Shown here piece after piece: positions 19,491 to 28,084 of a stretch of DNA of 64,000 nucleotides. Below the pieces are notes generated by a model. That model saw nothing but the letters and a program-made list of their open reading frames with translations. It was not told where the DNA came from and made no database searches. A program made the translations under genes and the position numbers. Source of the stretch: Acidimicrobiia bacterium (GTDB lineage Bacteria; Actinomycetota; Acidimicrobiia; IMCC26256; JAOSJM01); the NCBI GenBank assembly GCA_027494165.1, contig JAOSJM010000007.1:248001-312000 (forward strand). Direction: 5' to 3'. Position 1 is the stretch's first letter. Each line of letters opens with the position of its first letter.

Positions 19491-20147
19491 TCACATGTCG
19501 ACGCGGTCGACGGCGGGGTCGGGCGGCTCGCCGAGGAACTCGACCCATGCCCGCTTGACGCACGGATAGTGGGTGGACGCCTCGACCAGGTCCAGGAAGT
19601 TGGCGATGGTGTCCTCGAATCGTCCCCGGAGTCGTTCGTCGGCGATTCCGCCGGTGTCGTCGAAGGCATTGTGAGCCTGGGCGAGGGAGAACATGTCCGG
19701 GTAGATGCGGGCGCCGAGGTGCTCGAGGGGGACTCTGAGTGACCACAGGCCCCGGTTGCCGCCCACCATCGACGGTGATGCGGACAGAAGGAGCCCGTGT
19801 CGCTCGTTGAACGGTTGCGGACGGGCGCGGGACACCCAGTCGATGGCGTTCTTGAGCGCGCCTGGCATCGATGCGTTGTACTCCGGCGAGGCGATCACGA
19901 ACCCGTCGGCCGCTTCGATCCGCTCACGTAGCGCCGCCGCGCCGGGCGGCATGCCCTTGCTCGCTTCGACGTCACCGTTGTAGGAGGGTGTGTCGAACTC
20001 CCGCATCGACCTGACGTCGGCGGTCGCGCCGTGGCGGTCGATGGCATCGGCCGCCAGGCGGGCGAGGCGGGTGTTCAACGACTCGCCGCGCAGCGACGCC
20101 GAGAACACCAGGATCTTCAGCGGCTCTCGCTGGTCGGTCACCGCCAT
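19491..20147 (-). CDS. NADPH-dependent FMN reductase
   Basis: 218 residues from ATG 20147, overlapping the stop of the DUF5996/MarR chimera by ATGA. The flavodoxin-like fold is shown by ILVFSASLRGESLNTRLA (phosphate/FMN loop), FVIASPEYNASMPGALKNAI (the SPEYN motif) and LLLSASPSMVGG. These are the hallmarks of the NADPH_FMN_red/SsuE-like family, and the length is typical (180-220). It probably supplies reduced flavin or acts as a quinone reductase. The coupled regulator-like gene suggests a redox-stress role, but that gene is rearranged. Confidence 0.9.
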   Translation of the reverse strand: MAVTDQREPLKILVFSASLRGESLNTRLARLAADAIDRHGATADVRSMREFDTPSYNGDVEASKGMPPGAAALRERIEAADGFVIASPEYNASMPGALKNAIDWVSRARPQPFNERHGLLLSASPSMVGGNRGLWSLRVPLEHLGARIYPDMFSLAQAHNAFDDTGGIADERLRGRFEDTIANFLDLVEASTHYPCVKRAWVEFLGEPPDPAVDRVDM

Positions 20148-20647
20148 CACGGTCGCGCTCGGTCGACGCGGGTGACCTCGCCTGACTCGTCGAGCGTGGC
20201 CAGGACACCTTCGGCCGCGTCGCCGACGGCGTCGAGATGCTCTGAGGTGAGACGGTCGACGAAGAGGCGGCGAACGGCTGCGACGTGGCCTGGGGCGGCC
20301 GCCTCGATCTCGCGACGGCCACGGGCAGTGACCACGACGTGGCAGCCGTGGCGGTCCGAGTCGCACTTCTCCTTCTTGACCAGGCCCCGCTCGGTGAGGA
20401 TGTCGAGGCGGTGGTCGACGAAGTCGAGATCGATCTGGAGGGCCGGCCCGGTCGGGTCCGGCATCGGCGAGGTGGTGAGCCCTCGCGCCGAGACATGCAG
20501 CGGGATGTTCCACCAGTGGTCGACAAGGGGCTCGTTGGCCATCCGGGCCTTGCCGACAACCTGGGCGTACCGGTGCAGCGTGTCGCGCGTGTCCTGCCAG
20601 TCGGCAACCGGGATCGATGGCCAACGGTCGACATCGGTTGCGCCCAT
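20147..20647 (-). CDS. Chimeric ORF: DUF5996 N-terminus joined to MarR-family C-terminus
   Basis: 166 residues. Residues 1-80 match the N-terminal part of DUF5996 proteins: WPSIPVADWQDTRDTLHRYA, HWWNIPLHVSARGLTTSP and IDLDFVDHRL. Without a break the ORF then continues as the C-terminal half of a MarR regulator: LTERGLVKKEKCDSDRHGCH, VVVTARGRREIEAAAPGHVA and VRRLFVDRLTSEHLDAVG. DUF5996 proteins are normally about 300 residues and MarR proteins about 150, with helices before this point. Each half is therefore truncated and joined, probably by recombination at the shared 'RL-LT' region. DNA binding is doubtful because the N-terminal dimer helices and part of the HTH are missing. It is coupled to the FMN reductase. 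Confidence 0.75.
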   Translation of the reverse strand: MGATDVDRWPSIPVADWQDTRDTLHRYAQVVGKARMANEPLVDHWWNIPLHVSARGLTTSPMPDPTGPALQIDLDFVDHRLDILTERGLVKKEKCDSDRHGCHVVVTARGRREIEAAAPGHVAAVRRLFVDRLTSEHLDAVGDAAEGVLATLDESGEVTRVDRARP

Positions 20648-20878
20648 GACGCTCCTCCCAGACGTAGCCAGTTTCGCGGGTCGCGCCCCGCTCCGCTGGT
20701 CCCGGGGATCGGCGCGGTGTCATCCCGGCTCATGGCCTCGGACGCGCGCCTCCAGTCCTTCGGCGAGCTCCGACAGCATCGCGGTCTCCGCGGCATCCGG
20801 GACCTGCCGAGCAGGGAGAACCCGGCCTCCACCAAACCCGGGGCGCTTCGGCGCTCAGGTCGGCGGCAGCCATCCGGC

Positions 20879-21150
20879 TCAGCCGTCCCGCGGGGCTTCG
20901 ACGTACTCCACGACACGTTCGAACGGGAGCCGCGCGCGCGTGCTGGCGAGCTCGACCTGCTCGCGGAAGATGCCGCGAATCGGAAGAACGCGATCTCGTC
21001 CCCCGGTACCAGCAGCGTGCCGAGGAAGTCGATCGCGCGTCCGCCGGACCGCAGCTCCCGGGCCACCGCTTCGGCCCGCTCGGCCGCGTCGGCGTGCTCG
21101 GCCTCGGTGACGCCGGGCCAGAAGCACTCCACCAGGTAGGTGCGGACCAT
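20879..21150 (-). pseudogene. Small conserved protein (~95 aa), one frameshift
   Basis: From ATG 21150 the frame reads MVRTYLVECFWPGVTEAEHA, then AIDFLGTLLVPGDEIAFFRF. After a frame change near 20975 it continues as GIFREQVELASTRARLPFER and ends VVEYVEAPRDG. Small proteins of this type often accompany regulators in actinobacteria, but no function is known to me. It lies 59 bases downstream of the intact LAL regulator. The stretch 20648-20878 has no supported gene. Confidence 0.5.
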
Positions 21151-21209
21151 ACGACGAGGATGTCGGCGTCCGCGAGCACCCGCATCGGGTGATCACCCAT
21201 CCTCGTGGA

Positions 21210-23969
21210 CTACGTCGTGCTCGTCAGTGCAGCACCTCTCGCCATGAGCCCGCCGAGCTCGGCTCGCGAGTGGATGCCGAGCTTCCGGTAGACCCTCCCG
21301 AGGTGCGCCTCCACCGTCTTGGGGCTGACGAGGAGCGCGGCGGCGACCTCCCTGTTGGTCATTCCCGAAGCCACCATCTCGGCAACCTGGCGTTCAGAGG
21401 GCGTGAGCTCGCCCTCGGTCCCGGGCCGGAGGCCGAGGCGCTCCAGTTCCTCTCGCGCGTTGCGCGCCCACTGTGCCGTCCCGACCTCGTCGAAGAGGGC
21501 GGCTGCTTCGAGGAGGGACTCGCGGGCAGCACGACGACGGTTCGTACGTCGCTGGAACCGACCCCACTGCAGGAGCGTGCGGGCGCGGTCGTAGCGGAGC
21601 TGCGGTATCGCCTCGTGCGCCACCAGCGCTCTCGCGAAGGCCTCGGCGGCATCATCGCTTCGCCCCTGGGCGGCGTGGACGAGTGCACGGCAGCGAGCGC
21701 CCACGGCACGCGCCCAGGGCCGGTCACGCCGACGTCCGCTGGCTTCGAGGAGCTCGACGAACGGCACGGCATCCTCGATCCGCCCGAGCGCGACGAGCGC
21801 CTCGGGCGCATCGGCGACAAACGGGATGGCGCCGGGTTCCCCGACGATGGTCGCAGCGGTTCGGGCGAGAGGTTCGAGCCGCTCGGCAGCCGCGTCGACG
21901 TCGTCGACGGAGAGCTCGACCATGCCGAGCGCGCCGTACGCGAGCGCGGGCCACGTCGCAGGCTGGCCCTCGCCGAAGGCGGCCAGCGCCCTCGTACCTG
22001 CTGCTCTGGCAGCCTCGACGTTCCCCTCCCATGCCAGCAGCTGCGCCCGTGCCACCTGCGCGAACGCGTCGGTCTGCTCCGTTCCGACCAGGCGGGCCTG
22101 CTCGACCAGTTCTTCGACGAGGGCATGGGCCGTCTCCAGCTCGCCTGCCGCGCACGCGGCGGCGACGAAGTGGGCGGACATGAGCCAGATCTCGCCCTCC
22201 ATCCCACGATCGAGGCATCGTTGCCTGGCCTCGGCGAACACCTCGAGCGCCTCGTCGGGTCGGCCGGAGTACCAGGCGATCAATCCGGTGAGGGGCAGCG
22301 GCTGGTTGACGACGTGCGTACGGCGGTCAGGATCCTCCAGCGCGCGGGCGCGGGCGAGAGAGGCCTCATCGGTGCCGTCGCCCAGCAGGAAGCCGATGAT
22401 CACCTTGCAGGCGAGCGCCTCCGCGAGCAGCCCGTCGTCGCCGAGGTCGTCGGCATCGTCGACCGCACGGGCGGCAACGGCCAGCGCATCGCGACCACGA
22501 CCGCTGTTGAACAGCACGAATGCTGTTTGCAGAGCGACCGAGCACCGCAACCCGACGTCCCCGCCGGCCTCGGCGACGGCTCGCTCGCAGAGCGACGCGG
22601 CATCCGGTGAGCCTGCGATCTGGAAGCGGATCATCCCCAGCCGAGCCAGCGCTCCGGCACGAGCAGGCCCCGGTGGCATCACCTCGATCGCCGCTTCCAG
22701 CAACCTCTGCGCGCCGGCGAGATCGCCGGCGTCGAATCCGTCGTGCGCGGCCTGGATCCATCTGATCGGGTCGTCGTCTCCCAACGCCCTCGCGAGGTCC
22801 AGCAGCTCGGCGGCCACCGAGGGCGCCCCTCGAGCACGTGCTTGCGCAGCCGCAGCGTCCAGTGCCGCGATCGTCTCCGAATCCGGTCCCACCGCTGCCA
22901 GTGCGAGGTGACGAGCTCGCTCCTCGCCGTCGGAGACCAGCCTGCTGAGCCGTCGATGGAGCTCGCGCCGCGCCGTCGGCGACGCCATGCTGTACACGCC
23001 GGCCGCGAGCAAGGGATGTGAGAACCGCACGCGTCCACCGACCAGCTCGACGACACCGGCGTCCTCCGCTGCCCCCAGGTGCCCCACCGCGTCCTGATCG
23101 CCTGCGGCCGTGGTCACGGTGCTAACAAGAGGTTCGCCCAGCGCGCTCACCACGAGGAGCGCGTCCAGCACGGGAGCATCCAGCGAACGCAGCCGTTCCT
23201 CGACGACGGACTGGAGACTCACCGGCAAGGCCGCGACCGGAGCGGCGCCCGGGTCGATCGAGCGAGCCAGCTCCACCGCGTAGAAGGGGTTGCCGGCCGA
23301 GATCTCGGTGATGCGGGTGAGGCTCGGTCGCTTGAGGGACCTACCGGTCCGTTGTCGGATCACATGGTGCAGCGCGCCAAGGCTCATCGGGCCGAGCTGG
23401 AGCACCTCGAGGCGACGCTCGTCACGTGGAAGCAGGGCGTCGGCGCCACGGGAGCCTTCGTCGCGACGATTGGTGGTGAGGACCGCGATCGGCCCGGTGC
23501 AGCGTCGTACGGCGAACTCGACGACGCGTCGCGTCGGTTCGTCCAACCATTGGAGATCGTCGATCGCCACCAGCACCGGTGAAGACTCCGCCAGCCGGTC
23601 AAGCACGGAGAGGAACCCAGCCGCCGTTGCCCGCGGGTCGGCCATGCGATCGTGGTCGGCCCGTAGCAGCGCAGCCTCGAGCGCCCGGGCCTGCGGCCGC
23701 GGCAACTCGTCGACGACTCCCGGATCCAGATCGACGAGCAGGTCGGCGAGGCCCGCATAGCTGAGGCGGACCTCCGATGCCGTCGGCCGGCACGTCAGGG
23801 CGGTGGACCCCGACGCACGCGCTCGCTCGACGCCGGCTGACCACAGCGTCGTCTTGCCGATCCCCGCCGGCCCCTGGAAGGCCAGCACGGCCGGTCCGGC
23901 GTCGACACCGGCGAGCAGGCAAGCGATCCGCTCGAGCTCGGCGTCACGACCGACGACCTCGCCCCCCAT
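21210..23969 (-). CDS. LuxR-family LAL regulator (AAA+/STAND ATPase)
   Basis: 919 residues, intact. The N-terminal ATPase has VVGRDAELERIACLLAG, Walker A FQGPAGIGKTTLW (about residues 32-44) and Walker B VLVAIDDLQWLDEP. The centre is a long helical TPR-like region. The C-terminal LuxR helix-turn-helix reads LTPSERQVAEMVASGMTNRE then VAAALLVSPKTVEAHLGRVY. The length is typical of LAL regulators (850-1000), and the start follows from the AAA domain at the very N-terminus. These proteins activate operons on binding an inducer; the target is not evident. It is divergent from the lipoprotein at 24154. Confidence 0.9.
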   Translation of the reverse strand: MGGEVVGRDAELERIACLLAGVDAGPAVLAFQGPAGIGKTTLWSAGVERARASGSTALTCRPTASEVRLSYAGLADLLVDLDPGVVDELPRPQARALEAALLRADHDRMADPRATAAGFLSVLDRLAESSPVLVAIDDLQWLDEPTRRVVEFAVRRCTGPIAVLTTNRRDEGSRGADALLPRDERRLEVLQLGPMSLGALHHVIRQRTGRSLKRPSLTRITEISAGNPFYAVELARSIDPGAAPVAALPVSLQSVVEERLRSLDAPVLDALLVVSALGEPLVSTVTTAAGDQDAVGHLGAAEDAGVVELVGGRVRFSHPLLAAGVYSMASPTARRELHRRLSRLVSDGEERARHLALAAVGPDSETIAALDAAAAQARARGAPSVAAELLDLARALGDDDPIRWIQAAHDGFDAGDLAGAQRLLEAAIEVMPPGPARAGALARLGMIRFQIAGSPDAASLCERAVAEAGGDVGLRCSVALQTAFVLFNSGRGRDALAVAARAVDDADDLGDDGLLAEALACKVIIGFLLGDGTDEASLARARALEDPDRRTHVVNQPLPLTGLIAWYSGRPDEALEVFAEARQRCLDRGMEGEIWLMSAHFVAAACAAGELETAHALVEELVEQARLVGTEQTDAFAQVARAQLLAWEGNVEAARAAGTRALAAFGEGQPATWPALAYGALGMVELSVDDVDAAAERLEPLARTAATIVGEPGAIPFVADAPEALVALGRIEDAVPFVELLEASGRRRDRPWARAVGARCRALVHAAQGRSDDAAEAFARALVAHEAIPQLRYDRARTLLQWGRFQRRTNRRRAARESLLEAAALFDEVGTAQWARNAREELERLGLRPGTEGELTPSERQVAEMVASGMTNREVAAALLVSPKTVEAHLGRVYRKLGIHSRAELGGLMARGAALTSTT

Positions 23970-24153
23970 AGGAGCAGTCTCGCAGGCGCGGACCCGCTTC
24001 GCACCCGCGGAACCATCCCCACGGCGTGTGCCCGGAGACCGGATGCCCGGAGACCGGAAATGTAGGGAACCACCCGATGCGCCCGTGCACCGAGCCGATC
24101 ATCCTCGGCGGTGCAGGTGTGCGGCCGCGCACACGACAACCGGGGGTGAACCC

Positions 24154-24984
24154 ATGCCCGACGCCTCGCCTGGCAGTTCCGTCGCAGCGGACGCTCGCAA
24201 GCACGCGAAGCGGGGACGGCGGGGAACATCGCGCCGTTGGGTCGCCGGCACTGCGTGCCTCCTGTTGGTGCTCGCCGCGTGCGGCGACGACGACGAGTCT
24301 GCTTCCGGGGACGAGAACACCGCTGCCGCGTGCGATGCCTTCGTGGCCATCGACGAGGCAACCTTCGTCGAGGACTTCGAGGGGATCATCGCGGCGATCG
24401 AGGACTTCGTCGCGACAGCTCCTGACGACGTTGCCGCGGCGGTCGAACCGCTGCTACCGCTCCTTCGATCGGATCCGGATGCCGTCGACGAGAGCGAGGA
24501 GCTGGCGGCCGCCGAGGGGGCATCCGACGAGTGGGCATGGGACAACTGCGCCGACCCCCAAATCGAGGTCGAGGCACTCAACTTCGCCTTCTCCGGAATG
24601 CCGAGCGAGATCGATGCCGGGCGAGTCGGGTTCAGGCTCGTCAACGCTACCCAGACCGACGAGTTTCACGAGGCGCTCGTGCTGCGCAAGGGCGACGACG
24701 TCGCCGGGTCACCGAGCGCGGCCCTGATCAGCGCGCTGGGCGACGAGGTCTCCGTGGACAACACCTTCGGCGCGTTCGCCGAGTTCACCCTGGTCGGTGG
24801 AGGTCTGGTCGACCCGGAGGGAGATGACATCTTCGTCGTCGACCTGGAACCCGGTGAGTACGTGCTGGCGTGCCTGCTGCCGGTGGGCTCCGCGGAGCTG
24901 CTCGAGGCGTACTTCAGTGGTGAGCACGTGGAGGGCGAGTACCACATCCACCAGGGCATGTTCGCCGAGTTCACGGTGAGCTGA
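24154..24984 (+). CDS. Lipoprotein with cupredoxin-like C-terminus
   Basis: 276 residues from ATG 24154, preceded by GGGGGTG. A basic N-region is followed by the signal WVAGTACLLLVLAACGDDDE (lipobox LAAC, Cys near 42). The middle is acidic and helical. Residues ~165-276 form a beta domain ending DLEPGEYVLACLLPVGS and HIHQGMFAEFTV, which looks like a plastocyanin/cupredoxin fold with Cys, His and Met as possible copper ligands. It could be a periplasmic metal or redox protein, which is inference. It stands alone between the divergent LAL regulator and the integrase remnant. Confidence 0.65.
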   Translation: MPDASPGSSVAADARKHAKRGRRGTSRRWVAGTACLLLVLAACGDDDESASGDENTAAACDAFVAIDEATFVEDFEGIIAAIEDFVATAPDDVAAAVEPLLPLLRSDPDAVDESEELAAAEGASDEWAWDNCADPQIEVEALNFAFSGMPSEIDAGRVGFRLVNATQTDEFHEALVLRKGDDVAGSPSAALISALGDEVSVDNTFGAFAEFTLVGGGLVDPEGDDIFVVDLEPGEYVLACLLPVGSAELLEAYFSGEHVEGEYHIHQGMFAEFTVS

Positions 24985-25022
24985 TCTCCGAACCGTCGCG
25001 CCTTCTGTCGTGCGCCGGCTCG

Positions 25023-25777
25023 ATGGGACCACCGAAGACGGTGCGCAACATCCACAACACGCCGCGCAAGGCGCTCGCCGACGCCTGCAGGAAGGGCACG
25101 CTGCAGCGCAACGTCGCGGTGCTTGCCGATCCGCCCAAGCCCGGCCGCGACACCGCGATGCGGTCTGGACCCCCGAGCAGCTGCGCCAGTCCCCCGACGA
25201 GATCGCCGATCACCGGTTGGCCAGCGCGTTCGTGATCGCCGCCCACACCGGGATGCGTCGCGACGAGGTGCTCGGGCTCGCCTGGCGTGATCTCGACCTC
25301 GACGCCAACCGGCTCTCCGTGCGCCAGGCCGTGATCACCGTCGAGTACCAGGTGACCATCGCGGACGTGAAGACCGGCACCGCCCGCCGCACCATCGACC
25401 TGGACGAGCGCACCATCGACGCCCTCCGCGCCTGGCGGCTCGTCCGGGAGCAGGAGGCGGCGCTCGCCGGGCTGAAGGTGAGCGAGGACGAGACCGTGTT
25501 CGCCGCCCCCGACGGCAGCCTCACGCATCCCGACTACTTCAGCCAGGTCTTCGACCGTCACCTCGCCGCGAGCGACCTACTGAGGATCCGGTTCCACGAC
25601 CTCCACCACACCCACGCCACGATCCTGCTCAAGGCCGGCGTCCACGTGAAGGTCGTCAGCGAACGACTCGGCCACAGCAGCCCCGCGTTCACCATGACCG
25701 TCTGCCAACACGTCATCCCCGGCATGCAGGCCGACGCCGCCCGCCTCTTCTGCGAGGCGCTGTACGGAGCCGAGTGA
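25023..25777 (+). pseudogene. Tyrosine integrase A, truncated and catalytically dead
   Basis: A phage-type tyrosine recombinase remnant. The N-terminal arm-binding domain is gone. Part of the core-binding domain (KTVRNIHNTPRKALADACRK) is in one frame, and after a change near 25155 the catalytic domain runs to 25777. Of the catalytic set, the first Arg (HTGMRRDEVLGLAW) and the Lys region are present. The HxLRH box reads HDLHHTHA (Arg to His) and the nucleophile Tyr is Cys (TVCQHVIPGMQ, versus TYQHVLPGMQ in integrase B at 54965). It therefore cannot catalyse strand exchange. It lies left of att module 2 with the nuclease-like gene between, mirroring integrase B and att module 3. Confidence 0.85.
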
Positions 25778-25849
25778 GCCGGTCCATCGATCCTCCCGAT
25801 GGCTTGCCCAGCTACGGTTCCGAGTCGTTCGGTCAGACCAAGGATGACA

Positions 25850-26875
25850 ATGCGACTTCTGAAGACGGTCCAGACGGAGGAACTCGCCGATCCCGTTCGG
25901 GCGAAGTTCGCCATGGTGGTCCCGATCCTTGAGGCAACGCTCTTCTCGATGAACCGGAAGCGAGCGGAGCGCCTTGGCGGGTACGAGAAGATGACGCTGT
26001 GGGACGTCGCCCGCGAGGGACGGGAGGGCTCCGGAGACGCTGGAATCTGCTTCGAGTGGGCCGTTCACGACGCCATCGCCTCCCAGCATCCTCTCATCCA
26101 CCCCCTCGCAAGCGAAGTCCTCCAGGACTTCTGCGGAATCGGTGGCGGCTCAAGCTCGATCCTCTTCGGGCCTGAGAAGGACGGCGTGATCCCCATCCTC
26201 GAATCGGTCGACGAGTCGCTCACAGAGGACTCGCGGGTCTACGTGGGAAACCGAGGCCAGCCCCCGAAGCTGAAGCGCTACATCCCTCAGATCGTCCGGG
26301 CTTTCCGTCGCGCAGAGGCGCGCAACAAGTTGCCGCGAAGCATCAACGGGCTCTGGAAGGCCGACTTGTTCGTCGGTAACAAGGAGAGCGAGAAGTGGGT
26401 CGGCACGACGGTCAAGTCGAATGCTCTGCACCTTGAGGGCGCTCAGGGCCTAAGGATCGGAATCTACCCGCGTGTGACTCCCAACGAGAGCCCCCGATTC
26501 GACGACGATCTCAAACTCGTTCGGCTTCCGCTGCCGTACGACGGCGGGTTCATGGAGCTGTTCTACAAGTCCTTCTACCTCGTCCGGGCGTTCATCGCCG
26601 CCGACGCCCGTGTACCCCCTCCGGTCAGCCTTCCTGATGGGGAGGACAGGTTCATCACACAAGAGCTGGAGGCGCGCCGTGAGTTCGCCGTCCTCGACGT
26701 CCTGAACGTCCTGCGCGATATGTCGCAGAAGGATCTCCTTGACGTGGAAGACGTCCACTCCGTCGCACCATCGGCGACCTTGTCCGAGGATGAGGGTCTT
26801 CAGGACGAGCCCGAGGACCCTGGAGCTGAGGCGGACTTCGTATCGGTGACTCCCGAGGCGAGCACGACCGAGTGA
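25850..26875 (+). CDS. Orphan protein with PD-(D/E)XK-like nuclease features
   Basis: 341 residues from ATG 25850, chosen because AAGGA precedes it by six bases. I do not recognise a named family. Residues ~170-205 read GLWKADLFVGNKESEKWVGT then TVKSNALHLEG, that is D-x(n)-(T/V)-x-K. This resembles the metal-binding core of PD-(D/E)XK nucleases, and an acidic WAVHDAI helix upstream could supply the Glu/Asp. The C-terminal ~40 residues are acidic and low-complexity. The codon and base composition is visibly less GC-rich than its neighbours. It lies between the dead integrase and att module 2, a typical cargo slot, so a restriction or defence role is plausible but unproven. Confidence 0.6.
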   Translation: MRLLKTVQTEELADPVRAKFAMVVPILEATLFSMNRKRAERLGGYEKMTLWDVAREGREGSGDAGICFEWAVHDAIASQHPLIHPLASEVLQDFCGIGGGSSSILFGPEKDGVIPILESVDESLTEDSRVYVGNRGQPPKLKRYIPQIVRAFRRAEARNKLPRSINGLWKADLFVGNKESEKWVGTTVKSNALHLEGAQGLRIGIYPRVTPNESPRFDDDLKLVRLPLPYDGGFMELFYKSFYLVRAFIAADARVPPPVSLPDGEDRFITQELEARREFAVLDVLNVLRDMSQKDLLDVEDVHSVAPSATLSEDEGLQDEPEDPGAEADFVSVTPEASTTE

Positions 26876-26957
26876 AGTCTCGGCGTCGGCTCACGTTCGA
26901 CGTCGGCCCGGCTCGCGACCGTTAGTAGATTCGTTAGAAGTCGGCCCGGGAGCGAGG

Positions 26958-26983
26958 AGGGCCCACCCTCTCGGATGGGCCCT
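26958..26983. terminator. Hairpin before att module 2
   Basis: A perfect 8-bp stem AGGGCCCA...TGGGCCCT with a 10-base loop, followed by CTGACCTGCTGGTTTCGTT. It lies 82 bases after the nuclease-like gene and 17 bases before the tRNA-Met fragment. A similar hairpin precedes att module 3. Probable intrinsic terminator for the plus-strand genes, possibly bidirectional. Confidence 0.55.
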
Positions 26984-26999
26984 GACCTGCTGGTTTCGT

Positions 27000-27183
27000 T
27001 GGTGGCGGGGGCGGGATTTGAACCCGCGACCTTCGGGTTATGAGCCTTCGGATCGCCTGTTCATCGCATCCCGCGACGTACCAGATCGTGCCCTTGCGCT
27101 GGGGTTTCGCGCCTCACGCTAGCCGAGTCGTCCCATCGCGTGTACCCCCGTCCCGCGCCGCACAGTAGAAGGAACAGTAGAAG
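27000..27183 (-). repeat. att module 2: tRNA-Met(CAT) 3'-half fragment plus arm-like repeats
   Basis: On the minus strand the first 45 bases are a clean 3' half of tRNA-Met: CCA end, GGCGGGG acceptor strand, a perfect T-stem (GCGGG/CCCGC) and an anticodon loop with CAT. Similarity is lost after the anticodon loop, at about 27044, so no complete tRNA exists here. The tail ends with two direct copies of ACAGTAGAAG (27162-27171 and 27174-27183), which look like integrase arm-type sites. The distance from the CCA end to the first TAGAAG is 166 bases, close to 163 and 169 at the other two modules. The rest, to 27381, shows nothing else. Confidence 0.7.
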
Positions 27184-27381
27184 TTGGGACCGCTCCTGGA
27201 GCGGGCGCGGAGAGCGGGCCCCGTCAGGCTTGGCGTGGTCATGGCGCGCACGCTGCCCGGGCGCCCCGAGTCCCAAGTGAGCACCCGAACCCCGCCAGGT
27301 GAGATGACGGCACCGGCGTCCGTGGGATCAGGAAGGACTCCCGGACGCAGACGCCCCACGTGGGCGGCTCGACCGCCTCGG

Positions 27382-28083
27382 TCAGCCCTCGCGACGAGTC
27401 CGCCGACGGCGACCGGCGCGCCAGAGAAGCAGCAGCACGACCAGCAGGATCGCCGTGGGGACGGCGCGGCGAACGAGCGCCGGACCTGCAACGTCCAACA
27501 GCTCGACGGGCTCGGGCTCGGGCTGGGAGATCACCCGCCGCTCGGGCGGCCCCTGCCGCCCGTTGCCAACCTGTGCATGCTGTACGCCGACGGCCACATC
27601 CGCACTAGCGCTGCCGGATCCCGCGGACGCCGTGGCGCCCTCTTGCGCGACGAGTTCACCGAGGGACTCGACAAACTTGCCTAACAGCTTCGCACTCACG
27701 TCGGAGATCGCACCCCGGCCGAGCTGCGCGACCTTCCCGGTGATGTTGAGGTCGGTGACAATGGAGACCTCGGCGCCATCGCCGTGCTCGTCGACCGCCA
27801 TCCGGATGGTGGCGCTGGCGTTACCCTGGCCGCGCGTGTCTCGACCCGACGCCTTCACGATCGCCGTTCGTGACGACGGGTCGCGCTCCACGAACGTCGC
27901 CGATCCCTTGTACTGCGTCGAGATCGGACCGACCTTCACTTTGACGATGCCGTGGTACTCGTCGCCCGCGACCTCTTGGAGCTGGGCGCCGGGCATGCAC
28001 GGCGCGATGCGCTCGACGTCAGTAAGGAGCGCGTAGGCCGCGTCAGGATCGACTGGTACGTGGAACTGCTGATCGATCTTCAC
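27382..28083 (-). CDS. CoxG-like SRPBCC protein with C-terminal membrane anchor
   Basis: 233 residues from GTG 28083. Residues 1-150 are a CoxG/SRPBCC domain: KIDQQFHVPVDPDAAYALLT, then DVERIAPCMPGAQLQEV and KVKVGPISTQYKGSA. A Pro/Gln linker leads to a C-terminal helix (AVPTAILLVVLLLLW) and a basic tail. CoxG proteins recruit molybdenum hydroxylases to the membrane or help them mature, and such an anchor fits that role. The gene begins one base after the GntR stop, so the two share a transcript. It probably serves the Mo hydroxylases encoded at 30.8-38.8 kb. Confidence 0.85.
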   Translation of the reverse strand: MKIDQQFHVPVDPDAAYALLTDVERIAPCMPGAQLQEVAGDEYHGIVKVKVGPISTQYKGSATFVERDPSSRTAIVKASGRDTRGQGNASATIRMAVDEHGDGAEVSIVTDLNITGKVAQLGRGAISDVSAKLLGKFVESLGELVAQEGATASAGSGSASADVAVGVQHAQVGNGRQGPPERRVISQPEPEPVELLDVAGPALVRRAVPTAILLVVLLLLWRAGRRRRTRREG

Positions 28084-28084
28084 G

